DNA from: Ignavibacteria bacterium
GTDB taxonomy: Bacteria; Bacteroidota; Ignavibacteria; Kapaibacteriales; Kapaibacteriaceae
DNA length: 64,000 bases
NCBI GenBank assembly: GCA_015709655.1
Contig: CP054181.1
Span: forward strand, 1,732,207 to 1,796,206
Reading direction: 5' to 3'
Position numbers and translations under genes: made by a program
The notes under the pieces: model-generated
Told to the model about the DNA's origin: nothing
Database searches by the model: none
Seen by the model: only the letters and a program-made list of their open reading frames with translations
Part shown: piece after piece, positions 25,975 to 34,538 of the stretch
Layout: each line of letters begins with the position of its first letter
Numbering within the stretch: position 1 is the stretch's first letter

Positions 25975-28110
25975 ATGAGAATGTTCAGGCAGGCAGTCAT
26001 TATTGTCTTTGTTTTCTGTTCGCATACGTTAATGTCGCAACAACTACACTATCCACAAACAAGTCGTGGATCAGATAAGGATACTTTTTTCGGAATAGAA
26101 GTCAGTGATCCTTACCGCTGGTTAGAAAACGACGTAAGTCCCGATGTGGAGGCCTGGGCCAATCGACAGCAGGAATTTACGGAACAGTACCTGAGTTCGA
26201 TTCCTTTCCGGACCCAACTGGAACAGCGCCTTCATGAGGTAACAGAATTTGAATCGGTTAGTACACCGTGGCGTGTTAGAAATAAATTATTTTATTATAA
26301 GAACGACGGGAAACAAAATCACGATATCCTGTACGTGCAGGAAGATGGTATCGAGCGGGTGCTGCTGAATCCCAATTCATTCTCCGCCGATGGTACCGCT
26401 GGCCTTGCCTTTGCCAGTTCGAACGAAGAAGGTACCCTCCTTGCCTATGGTATTACCCAGGCAGGTTCTGACTGGCGCACGATTTACGTTATGGATATTG
26501 CAACCGGCAAAAAGTTTACGGACAAAATCGTTGGTGTTAAGAATAGCGGCGTTAGCTGGCACAAGCAAGGCTTCTTTTACAATGGCTACGGTATAACGTC
26601 CGAATCTGATCTATCGCTGACGGCTCGTAACGAAGGGCAGCGTGTATACTACCACAAGGTTGGTTCGGAGCAGGCCGCTGACCAGGTAGCGTTTACACCG
26701 GAACACCCTTCAACCTCGGCCTATATGTACGTCCTGCGGTACTCACCATACCTGATTCGGTGGGAGAGCGATGAAGGTTTAAAGGGCAACCGGATATTTG
26801 TTAAGGATATTGGTAATGATGGCTCATGGGATTCGCCCGGTGATTTTGTGTTGGTGTACAAAAATGACGATCACGGGTTCTGGCCTGCATTCTTCCATAA
26901 TGGCTCACTATACGGCACTACTACATTGGATGCGCCCAACGAACGTGTCGTTCGTTTAACTAACATCAAAACGCGTCCGCAACTGGAAACAGTCGTACCT
27001 GAATCAACGGAACCGATCAGTGCAATGTCATGGGGTGGTAGCCGGATTTTTGTAACACGAATGAAGGACGTTAGGGAGCACGTGTCCATTTACAATACAA
27101 ACGGGAACGAACTCGGCGTTGTCCGGCTTCCGGGCTTGGGTAACGTTGGTGGGTTTGGCGGCGAACCGGATGATTCAACCTTGTACTATGTGTACAGCAG
27201 TTTCGTAACACCGCCGACCATTTACGCATACAACGTTCGCACAAACACCTCGGAAGTTTACTATCAGACAAAGCCCCCTTTTAACCCTGATAACTTTCAG
27301 GAAGAACAGATTTGGTACACCAGTGCCGACGGTACCCGTATTCCTATGTTCATCGTGAGTAAGAAGGGACTCACCCTGAATGGTCAGGCACCCACAATGC
27401 TGTATGGCTATGGTGGATTTGGTATTTCGCAAGGGCCAAGGTTTATCTCGTCGTACGTACCCTGGCTGGAGCAGGGAGGCATTATCGCAATTGCTAATCT
27501 CCGTGGCGGAGGTGAATTTGGCGAGAAGTGGCATGACGCCGGCAGGAAATTAAAAAAGCAGAATGTATTTGATGACTGCATAGCAGCAGCCGAATGGCTA
27601 ATAAGCAACAACTATACGTCGAAAGACAAACTGGCCTTAAACGGGAGATCCAACGGAGGACTGTTGGTGGGTGCTGTCATGATACAGCGACCAGATCTTT
27701 TCAAGGTTGCTGTTCCCGAAGTAGGCGTTCTTGATATGCTTCGTTACCATTTGTTTACAATAGGCCGGTACTGGATTACTGATTATGGCTCAGTAGCCGA
27801 CAGTACGGAGTTCAGAGCGCTTTATGCCTATTCGCCTGTGCATAATCTAAAGTCAGGCATTGAGTATCCCAGCACAATGGTAATGACAAGTGACCATGAT
27901 GACCGGGTGGTACCAGCCCACTCGTTCAAGTTTGCGGCCGAGCTACAGCATACGTATGCCGGAGAACGCCCCATGCTGTTAAGAGTTGAGCGCAGGTCGG
28001 GCCATGGAGCGATAAATCGTCAGAAATCAATATCCAACCTAGCCGATAAATATGCGTTTATGTGGTGGGAGATGAATTTTCATCCGCAGTTTCCGGTACC
28101 TGCCAGGTGA
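25975..28110 (+). CDS. Secreted prolyl oligopeptidase (S9A family)
   Basis: A 711-residue serine peptidase cleaving after proline in short peptides. The signal peptide (QAVIIVFVFCSHTLMS) suggests a periplasmic location. The mature protein starts with HYPQTSRGSDKDTFFG and DPYRWLEN, a prolyl oligopeptidase signature. A seven-blade propeller covers about residues 90-430, then an alpha/beta-hydrolase domain. The catalytic residues are Ser559 in GRSNGGLLVG, Asp in SDHDDRVVPAHS and His in RRSGHGA. Length and order are normal. The last 53 bases overlap, tail to tail, with the CorC-like gene on the other strand. Confidence 0.93.
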   Translation: MRMFRQAVIIVFVFCSHTLMSQQLHYPQTSRGSDKDTFFGIEVSDPYRWLENDVSPDVEAWANRQQEFTEQYLSSIPFRTQLEQRLHEVTEFESVSTPWRVRNKLFYYKNDGKQNHDILYVQEDGIERVLLNPNSFSADGTAGLAFASSNEEGTLLAYGITQAGSDWRTIYVMDIATGKKFTDKIVGVKNSGVSWHKQGFFYNGYGITSESDLSLTARNEGQRVYYHKVGSEQAADQVAFTPEHPSTSAYMYVLRYSPYLIRWESDEGLKGNRIFVKDIGNDGSWDSPGDFVLVYKNDDHGFWPAFFHNGSLYGTTTLDAPNERVVRLTNIKTRPQLETVVPESTEPISAMSWGGSRIFVTRMKDVREHVSIYNTNGNELGVVRLPGLGNVGGFGGEPDDSTLYYVYSSFVTPPTIYAYNVRTNTSEVYYQTKPPFNPDNFQEEQIWYTSADGTRIPMFIVSKKGLTLNGQAPTMLYGYGGFGISQGPRFISSYVPWLEQGGIIAIANLRGGGEFGEKWHDAGRKLKKQNVFDDCIAAAEWLISNNYTSKDKLALNGRSNGGLLVGAVMIQRPDLFKVAVPEVGVLDMLRYHLFTIGRYWITDYGSVADSTEFRALYAYSPVHNLKSGIEYPSTMVMTSDHDDRVVPAHSFKFAAELQHTYAGERPMLLRVERRSGHGAINRQKSISNLADKYAFMWWEMNFHPQFPVPAR

Positions 28111-29383
28111 ACTGGACGCGCTCGACCTTTCTGGGCGATGCTGCAAGGATGGTTACGCAATACGGTGCAAGTTCTACAGTATCCCCAATGCGTGAGATTC
28201 TGCCTGCAGCTGCGTTGATAATTCCACCGATTGTTTCGTAGTCATCGGATTCCGGCAAAGGTACCGGCAGTACTTCGTTTGCCTCATCAATATGGATGCT
28301 GGCGTCGAACTCCCACACATTTGTTGAATGCTCTGATGCCAGTGGCGCCTCATCGTCATACTCATCCTGAATATTCCCGACTAATTCCTCCAAAACATCC
28401 TCCAGCGTCAGAAGCCCTGCAGTTCCGCCAAACTCATCCAGAACTACCGCCATGTGAACCTTCTGTTTTTGCATATCGCGCAAAAGTTTTTCAAGTTTTG
28501 TATCCTCCTGCACGTAGAAAACAGGGTGTAGGATATCCTGAAGGACAATAAGGTTTTTGTGATGCAGCAAAGTAAGCATATCCTTTGAGTACACGATACC
28601 CTGGATATCATTAATCGTCTCGCTATAAACCGGAAGCCTCGAGTAACCCTCGTCCATCATTGTATCCAGGATTTCAGAAAGGTTCTGCGAAATTTCAACG
28701 GCAACAACCTTCGAACGGGGAACCATTACCTGACTTACCGTTGTCTCAGTAAACTCAAATACGTTTTCGATGATCTCGCGTTCTGTTTGTTCCAGTCCAC
28801 CCTGCTCTCCCGTTTGAGCAATCAGGTATCGCAGTTCATCGGGTGAGTGGGTCTCAGAATGCGGAGCAGCCTGGAATCCCATCACCTTGAGCAGGGTTAA
28901 TCCCATCCAGTTGAGACTGGCAATAAACGGACGGAACAACAGGTAAAAACCATGCAGAGGGAGTGCAACTGCCAGGGAAACCGTTTCTGGTCGGCTTATG
29001 GCAAGGGTTTTTGGCGCAAGCTCACCAATAACGATATGAAGAACGGTGATAATACTAAAAGCTATGATTACGCTTATCGTATGCAGCAAGGAAGCTTCAA
29101 CTTCAATGCCAAGCCACCCTGCTATCTGATGAATCATGCCTGCAACAACAGGCTCGCCTATCCATCCCAGCGCAAGTGATGCCAGAGTAATTCCCAACTG
29201 GCACGCACTCAGATATGCGTCAATGTGATCCAGGATATGCCGTGCAATTTTGGCGAACACATCGCCATTGCGCACCTTGAGATCAATTTGGGAAGCACGG
29301 ACTTTTACAATGGCAAATTCAGCTGCCACAAAGAAGGCATTGAGTAAAACAAAGAATCCCGTTAATGCAATGCTACCAATCAT
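28058..29383 (-). CDS. CNNM/CorC (HlyC-type) CBS-domain membrane protein
   Basis: A 441-residue inner-membrane protein. The N-terminal CNNM (DUF21) domain has about four membrane segments (to about residue 190; FFVLLNAFFVAAEFAIVKVR and PKTLAISRPETVSLAVA are typical). A pair of CBS domains follows (VMVPRSKVVAVEISQNL, then HMAVVLDEFGGTAGLLTLED), and a CorC_HlyC domain ends the protein. The family is linked to magnesium/cobalt export or resistance; the older 'hemolysin' label is misleading. Its 3' end overlaps the prolyl oligopeptidase gene by 53 bases in convergent orientation. Confidence 0.92.
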   Translation of the reverse strand: MIGSIALTGFFVLLNAFFVAAEFAIVKVRASQIDLKVRNGDVFAKIARHILDHIDAYLSACQLGITLASLALGWIGEPVVAGMIHQIAGWLGIEVEASLLHTISVIIAFSIITVLHIVIGELAPKTLAISRPETVSLAVALPLHGFYLLFRPFIASLNWMGLTLLKVMGFQAAPHSETHSPDELRYLIAQTGEQGGLEQTEREIIENVFEFTETTVSQVMVPRSKVVAVEISQNLSEILDTMMDEGYSRLPVYSETINDIQGIVYSKDMLTLLHHKNLIVLQDILHPVFYVQEDTKLEKLLRDMQKQKVHMAVVLDEFGGTAGLLTLEDVLEELVGNIQDEYDDEAPLASEHSTNVWEFDASIHIDEANEVLPVPLPESDDYETIGGIINAAAGRISRIGDTVELAPYCVTILAASPRKVERVQFTWQVPETADENSSPTT

Positions 29384-29491
29384 GCCTCAATTTACAGCGT
29401 AATTGGTCATCAGCAGAATACGATCTGAGTAAGCAATACACTTTGCGAGTACCCAAGCCCCCTAACCCTCTATGCTGCATTTTTGTATAGC

Positions 29492-30175
29492 ATGGTTACT
29501 GACAACGCTATTGTGCTTCATTCGCGCAGGTATGCCGATACATCACGTATTGTGGTGCTGCTAACAGAAACCTTGGGTAAGGTTAGTGTAGTAGCCAAGG
29601 GGTCGCGTACTCCCAAGAGCAAGGTTGGCGGGGCACTTGAGCCTCTCTCGCTTTGTCGGGTTAGTATTTATCACCGCAAGAACCGTGAACTTCACACGCT
29701 TGGGATGGCTGAACTGACGTCGGTTTGGAAGCGCAACCATACATCGTTTGAACATTTGCAGGCTGGGATGATAATCTGCCGACAGGCATTGCGGACGCTG
29801 CCGGCAGAAGTATCTGCTCCTGAAATCTATGAGCACTTCAAGGTGTCACTCCAGCAGTTAGATACGGTGCTACCTGAAGAGGCGTATCCGCATTCTGTAC
29901 GCGTACGAGTACATCTCACTCATCTGCTCGGTTTTGGTTTACACCCCGAGTTACTACAACGGGATGAGAAGTTGATTAAAGGGGCTTGGGTTTATGTTGA
30001 TGTTGCTGATGGCAGGATAGTTGGCAGCAGTGGGTACCCCCTCACCATTGATTCACTGCAACTCCTAACGGCGGACTCGTGGACGTCGGGTCAGGTCCCG
30101 GCTTCAGTCCAAACCGAGGTTGATGGTTTCCTGAGCAGGTATTTTGCTCATCACCTTGGTGGCCATAGTTTGTAA
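29492..30175 (+). CDS. recO: DNA repair protein RecO
   Basis: A 227-residue protein that helps load RecA on SSB-covered DNA together with RecR. The N-terminal OB domain has AIVLHSRRYADTSRIVVLLTE and GKVSVVAKGSRTPKSKVGGA, which fit RecO closely. The helical C-terminal domain includes HLTHLLGFGLHPEL. No four-cysteine zinc site is visible, as in several FCB-group RecO proteins. The ATG at 29492 is preferred over a TTG nine bases earlier. The gene is followed after 115 bases by tRNA-Asn. Confidence 0.88.
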   Translation: MVTDNAIVLHSRRYADTSRIVVLLTETLGKVSVVAKGSRTPKSKVGGALEPLSLCRVSIYHRKNRELHTLGMAELTSVWKRNHTSFEHLQAGMIICRQALRTLPAEVSAPEIYEHFKVSLQQLDTVLPEEAYPHSVRVRVHLTHLLGFGLHPELLQRDEKLIKGAWVYVDVADGRIVGSSGYPLTIDSLQLLTADSWTSGQVPASVQTEVDGFLSRYFAHHLGGHSL

Positions 30176-30250
30176 AGCACACCGGGGTGGGGCCTGCACC
30201 GAGTTCTTCTGTACCATCCGCGGCGGACTACAAAAAACCAAACCCGGAAG

Positions 30251-30280
30251 TTGGTGAAATCAAAACCTTGTGTATTTTTG
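30251..30280 (+). promoter_or_regulatory. Bacteroidota-type promoter of tRNA-Asn
   Basis: TTG (30251-30253), a 19-base spacer, then TATTTTTG (30273-30280) matches the Bacteroidota primary sigma consensus TTTG-N19-21-TAnnTTTG except for the first T. The expected start of transcription is near 30286, just before the tRNA. This is the best promoter match seen in the window. Confidence 0.6.
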
Positions 30281-30290
30281 TAGTTCACTT

Positions 30291-30364
30291 TCCGCAGTAG
30301 CTCAGCTGGTTAGAGCATCTGACTGTTAATCAGAGGGTCCGGGGTTCAAGTCCCTGCTGCGGAG
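30291..30364 (+). tRNA. tRNA-Asn (anticodon GTT)
   Basis: A 74-base cloverleaf. The acceptor arm TCCGCAG (30291-30297) pairs with CTGCGGA (30357-30363), with G as discriminator. The D arm contains GCTCAGCTGGTTAGAGC. The anticodon stem TCTGA/TCAGA holds the loop CTGTTAA with anticodon GTT at 30325-30327. The T arm contains GGGTTCAAGTCCC. The CCA end is not encoded (GCAAG follows). A strong terminator lies five bases downstream, so it is a single-gene transcript. Confidence 0.97.
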
Positions 30365-30368
30365 CAAG

Positions 30369-30395
30369 AAAAGCCTGTGCGTTGCACAGGCTTTT
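30369..30395 (+). terminator. Intrinsic terminator after tRNA-Asn
   Basis: A 12-bp perfect stem, AAAAGCCTGTGC (30369-30380) with GCACAGGCTTTT (30384-30395), closes on a three-base loop and ends in four T. The symmetric A and T runs mean it could work in both directions. Confidence 0.8.
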
Positions 30396-30963
30396 GTGTT
30401 TCTCCCCTCAGCCTCCCCCACCCGGGTACCCGACTACAAGGCGGATTCAGAGCGCAGCTTACGCGTTCGGATGTGCCTGACTCTATTCCCAATTCTCGAG
30501 TGATCGGATTCTGAAAATGCGGACTCTGAGAACCAGGAGTAAATACCATAATACCGTCCGGAGACTGCAGTAAAAAACGCGCCTTGGGTTTTATGAAGAG
30601 TGCAAACCTCACACCGTGAACATGGTAGTCAAGGGGTGCGCGATGACGTGGGTGGCTTGTGAACTTGGCAATACCACTCGGCTGTTCAACCACTGTTGAT
30701 ATGATAAAACGCAGATATTCACGATCTAAAAAAAACAAGCAGCAGTGTAAGCTTGTATAAGGATCACTCCAAACTCCTCAACTCAGTAGCAGTTCCGGTA
30801 AGATCCTGGATCTGGGTGCCTCTCTGATGTATATGGCACATTGCCGTGGGCTGCATTGTGAAAGGTACGATAAGCCAATTAATCAACCATGCTACAAGCT
30901 GCAAGTGTTATTGTAAACCATACATTTTTAACAGTAGTAGCACAGAACAACTTCTTTTCTTAC

Positions 30964-30971
30964 TAATTTTG
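30964..30971 (+). promoter_or_regulatory. Candidate -7 element (TAATTTTG) for the VWA surface-protein gene
   Basis: An exact TAnnTTTG match 100 bases before the start of the gene at 31072. No TTG is seen at the correct upstream spacing. A transcript from here would begin with the hairpin at 30994-31026. Confidence 0.3.
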
Positions 30972-30993
30972 GACTTGGGGGTGCAACGTAATG

Positions 30994-31026
30994 TGAGTTA
31001 GTTGTGTGCGGAGACAACTGATCTCA
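30994..31026 (+). promoter_or_regulatory. 5' leader hairpin upstream of the VWA surface-protein gene
   Basis: TGAGTTAGTTGT (30994-31005) pairs with ACAACTGA plus CTCA (31014-31026), giving twelve pairs including one G-U, with one bulged T at 31022. The loop GTGCGGAG holds a Shine-Dalgarno-like GGAG. No T-run follows, so it is not a terminator. It could stabilise the mRNA or control translation of the gene that starts 45 bases later. Confidence 0.4.
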
Positions 31027-31071
31027 TCGTGATATTGCAAAACCTTGTTGTTTACTTGAGGGAATACTGAA

Positions 31072-33696
31072 ATGAAGTATTGTAGTTTACTAATTAGCCT
31101 GCTACTGACGGCCTGTATAACAGTAGTGGCTCAAGACCTTGTTGTTACACAGACAAACTTTGGTGCGGTGCTCTGTGGCGTGAAAAAATGTCAGACAGTC
31201 CAGCTGAAGAATGAAACTGCGGCACCGATAACCATTGTGGCAGTGACGGTTGTGGGGCCATTGTTTTCGCTCGAAGATCCGTTGTTTACGCCGCCACACG
31301 TAGTTCCTGTAGGTGAGACCATTGGCATTGACTTTTGCTTTACCCCTTCAGCAGCAGGTTCGGTATCTGAAAACATTCAGATAACAACAGCTGACAGCCC
31401 GATGCCACAAGTAGTTATGCTCACGGGACAGGTTACGGCATCCCGTTTAACAATTAGTCAGCCGACGGTTGATTTTGGCAGCATTTTCATTGGCACGTCA
31501 AAGCTCATGTCGGTGGTTGTAACAAATCAGGGTGACGCACCGCTCACCATTCCGGATGCTTCTGGACTAGCAGCACCATTTTTCCTCGTGGGTGGTGCGG
31601 GCAATACTGTGCAACCCGGGCAGACTGATACGCTCAATTTTCTGTACGTGGCAACAACGGAAGGTACTCAAAACGCAACTGCTGTATTTACCGGATTACA
31701 GTGTCAGACCAACGTGATGGTTTCATTAACCGGAACTGCAATTAAACCGCCTGCGCCAACCGTTGGCGGTGTGCTTCAGATCACTCCGAAGGAAATAGCG
31801 TTTGATACGGCAATGTGCGGGAAAGAGAAATGTATTCATGTTGAATTCCGGAATATTGGAAGTGACTTGGTCACAATCCGTTCTGTGGAGACGCCTCCGG
31901 CAGCCCCGTTTAAGGGTACTATTCCTGTTGGTGCAATTCCCGTGGGAGAAACCAGAGAATTTAACCTCTGCTACCAACCAATGGAAGTACCAAAGGCTGA
32001 TGCACAGGATGTTGTGATTAGGGCCGACACCCGACAGTCATTAAGCGTTGGGGTTTTATTTGATGTTAGCGGTAGCATGAGCCAGCGAATCAGCGGCAGT
32101 CCATCGCGTATGCGGGCAGCCCAGGATGCCGGTGTCATATTCATAGATCAGCTCATTAATGACCCGCAGCGGAATGTTGTTGACCGTGCTCAGATTATGT
32201 CGTTTACCAGCCCGGCTTCCTCATTTACTATTATCAGTCCGTTTACAACAAATCGTGCAGCGTCAAAACAGGCAATTAATAATCTTATACATAAAAATGC
32301 TACCTGCCTGTATCAGTCGGTGATCAGTGCGGTTAATGCAATTAAGGATGAGCCAAATCCTGTGTTAGTACTTTTGTCAGACGGTGCTGACGGAGGTTGT
32401 GATGTAAAGCGCTGGCTGCCGGAGGTTGTTAGTGCAATCCAGAGCAGCATGGTTAGAATGTTTGTTATTGGCATTGAGCCTGAACCAGGATTTGCTGATA
32501 CGTTGCGGAGTATGGCAGCTGCCGGTAGTGGAATAGCTACGTTTGTTAGAACAAGGGAGGAGCTGACAAACGCCTTTATTGAAATTTCTAAACAACTGAG
32601 CCAGAATATCACGGTTCGTATACCGCTAAAAGGGGTATCAGTTGCACCATTGTTGAAGATTGTACCCGAGACGATAGAATTTGATTCGGTGAAGGTAGGC
32701 GAAGAAAAGTGCGTGAATGTAACAATCATTAATGAGGGCACTGCACCACTGGTGTTTAATGACGCGGTGTTTGCTGGAATGGGGTCTCAGTTTACAGTGC
32801 GCAATCTTCCTGTTGCGGCTCTGCAGCCCGGAACTGCCGGCGTAACCTTCCAGATGTGTTTCACTCCCACGGCTCTGCGCAGTCAGCAAGCCTTGGTTGA
32901 GCTGGATTATAATACGTGCCGGCAACAGATTGACCTAAAACCACACGGAATCGGCTACGATAGCGTGACCTTGGTGATTGATAACCCGATAAATGTTGCT
33001 AAGGTCGGTGATACCGTGAGAGTACCGATTATTCTGGAGGAGACGGTTCCCGCTCACTACGGAATTGATTCGCTTGAGTTTACCGTTGAGTATGATCCAA
33101 CAGTCTTGAACGGGCTGGGACCAAACCCAACCGAGAGTTTCCTGACAAAAACGTTTGTATCGCAAGTTACTTCCGACAACTTTTTCCCTGATGTAGCCCG
33201 TTCTACATCTGTCTTCCATGGAGGCACCTTAGTCAATGATGTGCCAGCAACACTAATGTCGGTCCTGGAGTTTGAGGCTTTGCGCGGCTCTGCAACATTC
33301 TCGGATGTTAAGCTCATAAGTGCGCGATTTGCTGACGGTAATCCACGGGTGGGCATCAAGGGAAGTTCTCGTGTGAACATTGATACGGTTTGCTTTCTGC
33401 CCCAAAGGCTAATCGATGCTTCTGCACGGCGGTTTGACGCACACATACTGAAGGTGGTGCTTGATCGCACAGGATCGGCAGCCAATGTTATGTTTACCCA
33501 GGATCATGTCTCAGATGTCCAGCTTGCTATCTACGATCAGCTGGGACGGCGAGTTGCACAAACCCAATCAGGGTATTTTGAACAGGGAGAACATACAATC
33601 ACCGTTGCGTCTAACGGACTCCGCCAGGGCGTGTACTTTGTGTGCATAACAACAACGTCCGGTGCTGACTGTATGGCTATTAACTTTATCCCGTAA
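31072..33696 (+). CDS. T9SS-type surface protein with anchor-D repeats, VWA and cohesin-like domains
   Basis: An 874-residue exported protein with signal peptide (SLLISLLLTACITVVA). Residues of about 20-320 contain three choice-of-anchor-D/Hydin-type Ig-like domains (FGAVLCGVKKCQTVQLKN and similar, each with paired cysteines). A von Willebrand A domain at about 325-520 has the metal site DVSGSMS and LLSDGADGGCD. A fourth anchor-D domain follows (FDSVKVGEEKCVNVTI). A cohesin-like domain (VGDTVRVPIILEE, then LEFTVEYDPTVL) and a C-terminal sorting domain (QGVYFVCITTTSG) end the protein. Start context GAGGGAA is good. VWA domains with this site bind divalent metal and protein ligands. It heads a likely three-gene surface cluster. 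Confidence 0.88.
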   Translation: MKYCSLLISLLLTACITVVAQDLVVTQTNFGAVLCGVKKCQTVQLKNETAAPITIVAVTVVGPLFSLEDPLFTPPHVVPVGETIGIDFCFTPSAAGSVSENIQITTADSPMPQVVMLTGQVTASRLTISQPTVDFGSIFIGTSKLMSVVVTNQGDAPLTIPDASGLAAPFFLVGGAGNTVQPGQTDTLNFLYVATTEGTQNATAVFTGLQCQTNVMVSLTGTAIKPPAPTVGGVLQITPKEIAFDTAMCGKEKCIHVEFRNIGSDLVTIRSVETPPAAPFKGTIPVGAIPVGETREFNLCYQPMEVPKADAQDVVIRADTRQSLSVGVLFDVSGSMSQRISGSPSRMRAAQDAGVIFIDQLINDPQRNVVDRAQIMSFTSPASSFTIISPFTTNRAASKQAINNLIHKNATCLYQSVISAVNAIKDEPNPVLVLLSDGADGGCDVKRWLPEVVSAIQSSMVRMFVIGIEPEPGFADTLRSMAAAGSGIATFVRTREELTNAFIEISKQLSQNITVRIPLKGVSVAPLLKIVPETIEFDSVKVGEEKCVNVTIINEGTAPLVFNDAVFAGMGSQFTVRNLPVAALQPGTAGVTFQMCFTPTALRSQQALVELDYNTCRQQIDLKPHGIGYDSVTLVIDNPINVAKVGDTVRVPIILEETVPAHYGIDSLEFTVEYDPTVLNGLGPNPTESFLTKTFVSQVTSDNFFPDVARSTSVFHGGTLVNDVPATLMSVLEFEALRGSATFSDVKLISARFADGNPRVGIKGSSRVNIDTVCFLPQRLIDASARRFDAHILKVVLDRTGSAANVMFTQDHVSDVQLAIYDQLGRRVAQTQSGYFEQGEHTITVASNGLRQGVYFVCITTTSGADCMAINFIP

Positions 33697-33718
33697 CAAT
33701 CAACAGAAAGATAATATC

Positions 33719-34519
33719 ATGAACAGAATTTTACTTCGGTTGTGTGCTGTTGCATTGTGCGTAGGCGGCTTGGTACTTCCCGATACGGCAACTGCCGGAC
33801 TGAAACTTTCAAGAGATGTAATTCTTGCACCGGCATCAACTGAGATGCCGCAGTACATTGGCGTTTACGGCGGCCTGGCAATGAATTATCATTCAGGCAC
33901 TTTTTCGCTAACAGATGGCAATACCGTGTGTTGCACCTTTACGGACGGTGACGGACTTGGTTTTGTTGGTGGCGTTAAAGGGTTCTTTTCAGTAATTGAA
34001 AATCTTTACTATTCGCCAAGGCTTGCACTCGAGGGAAGGGGAGGTACGCTTAACGGAAATCAGTATCAGGACAATATCCGTGGTGCTTTTAACAAGATTG
34101 AACCGGCTACATTCAGGAATGACTTCGAAGTGTCGCTTCCAACCTTGAATCTGGACTTACTGGCATGTTACGTACTGGTACCGGATATTGGCTTATATCT
34201 TGCAGGCGGGGCATCGGTTGGCTACGTCATGAGCACTGACTATACCCAGTCAGAAAATATCATCGCCCCCACCGATATTACCTATGCCGGTACGACGAGC
34301 AGATCAAGAGTAATTGCAACCGCGTCGGTTGCCGACTTTAATTCAGTGCAGATTGGAGTGCGGTTTGGTGTAGGAGCGCTCTTGCCGCTAACGGATGGCA
34401 TCGCACTGAATCCGGAAGTACTGTACCACCTGCCGATGTTGGCATACGCTGATGCGAATAATGCAACGTGGAAGAGTTCCATACTGCTCCCAACACTCGG
34501 CTTTTTAATTACTCTATAA
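33719..34519 (+). CDS. Outer-membrane beta-barrel protein
   Basis: A 266-residue exported protein. The ATG at 33719 begins a signal peptide (LLRLCAVALCVGGLVLPDTATA); the frame is open back to 33662 but that would lie in the preceding gene. The mature part has alternating strands such as YIGVYGGLAMNYHSG, DLLACYVLVPDIGLYLAGGA and QIGVRFGVGALLPL, and ends in LPTLGFLITL, all typical of a small OmpA-like or OprF-like barrel. No peptidoglycan-binding domain is present in this gene. It lies 22 bases after the VWA protein gene and 19 bases before the PD40 protein gene, so the three are probably one transcript. Confidence 0.75.
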   Translation: MNRILLRLCAVALCVGGLVLPDTATAGLKLSRDVILAPASTEMPQYIGVYGGLAMNYHSGTFSLTDGNTVCCTFTDGDGLGFVGGVKGFFSVIENLYYSPRLALEGRGGTLNGNQYQDNIRGAFNKIEPATFRNDFEVSLPTLNLDLLACYVLVPDIGLYLAGGASVGYVMSTDYTQSENIIAPTDITYAGTTSRSRVIATASVADFNSVQIGVRFGVGALLPLTDGIALNPEVLYHLPMLAYADANNATWKSSILLPTLGFLITL

Positions 34520-34538
34520 CTGCAGAAGGGAGAAAAGA

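Larger units (their letters stand above)
30396..31071. other. 676-base gene-poor stretch after tRNA-Asn
   Basis: No gene here can be supported. A minus-strand frame at 30346-30738 would encode 130 residues but runs through the terminator and into the tRNA, so at least its end is not a real protein. It has no recognisable family. The stretch holds a ten-base palindrome CGGGTACCCG (30423-30432). Near the right end lie a candidate promoter element and a hairpin, listed separately. A position just behind a tRNA gene is a classic insertion site, but no integrase or direct repeat of the tRNA 3' end was found. Confidence 0.5.

Noticed and set aside
30346..30738. A 130-codon minus-strand frame behind tRNA-Asn
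   Set aside because: It runs through the terminator and into the tRNA, and no part matches a known family; coding is unlikely.
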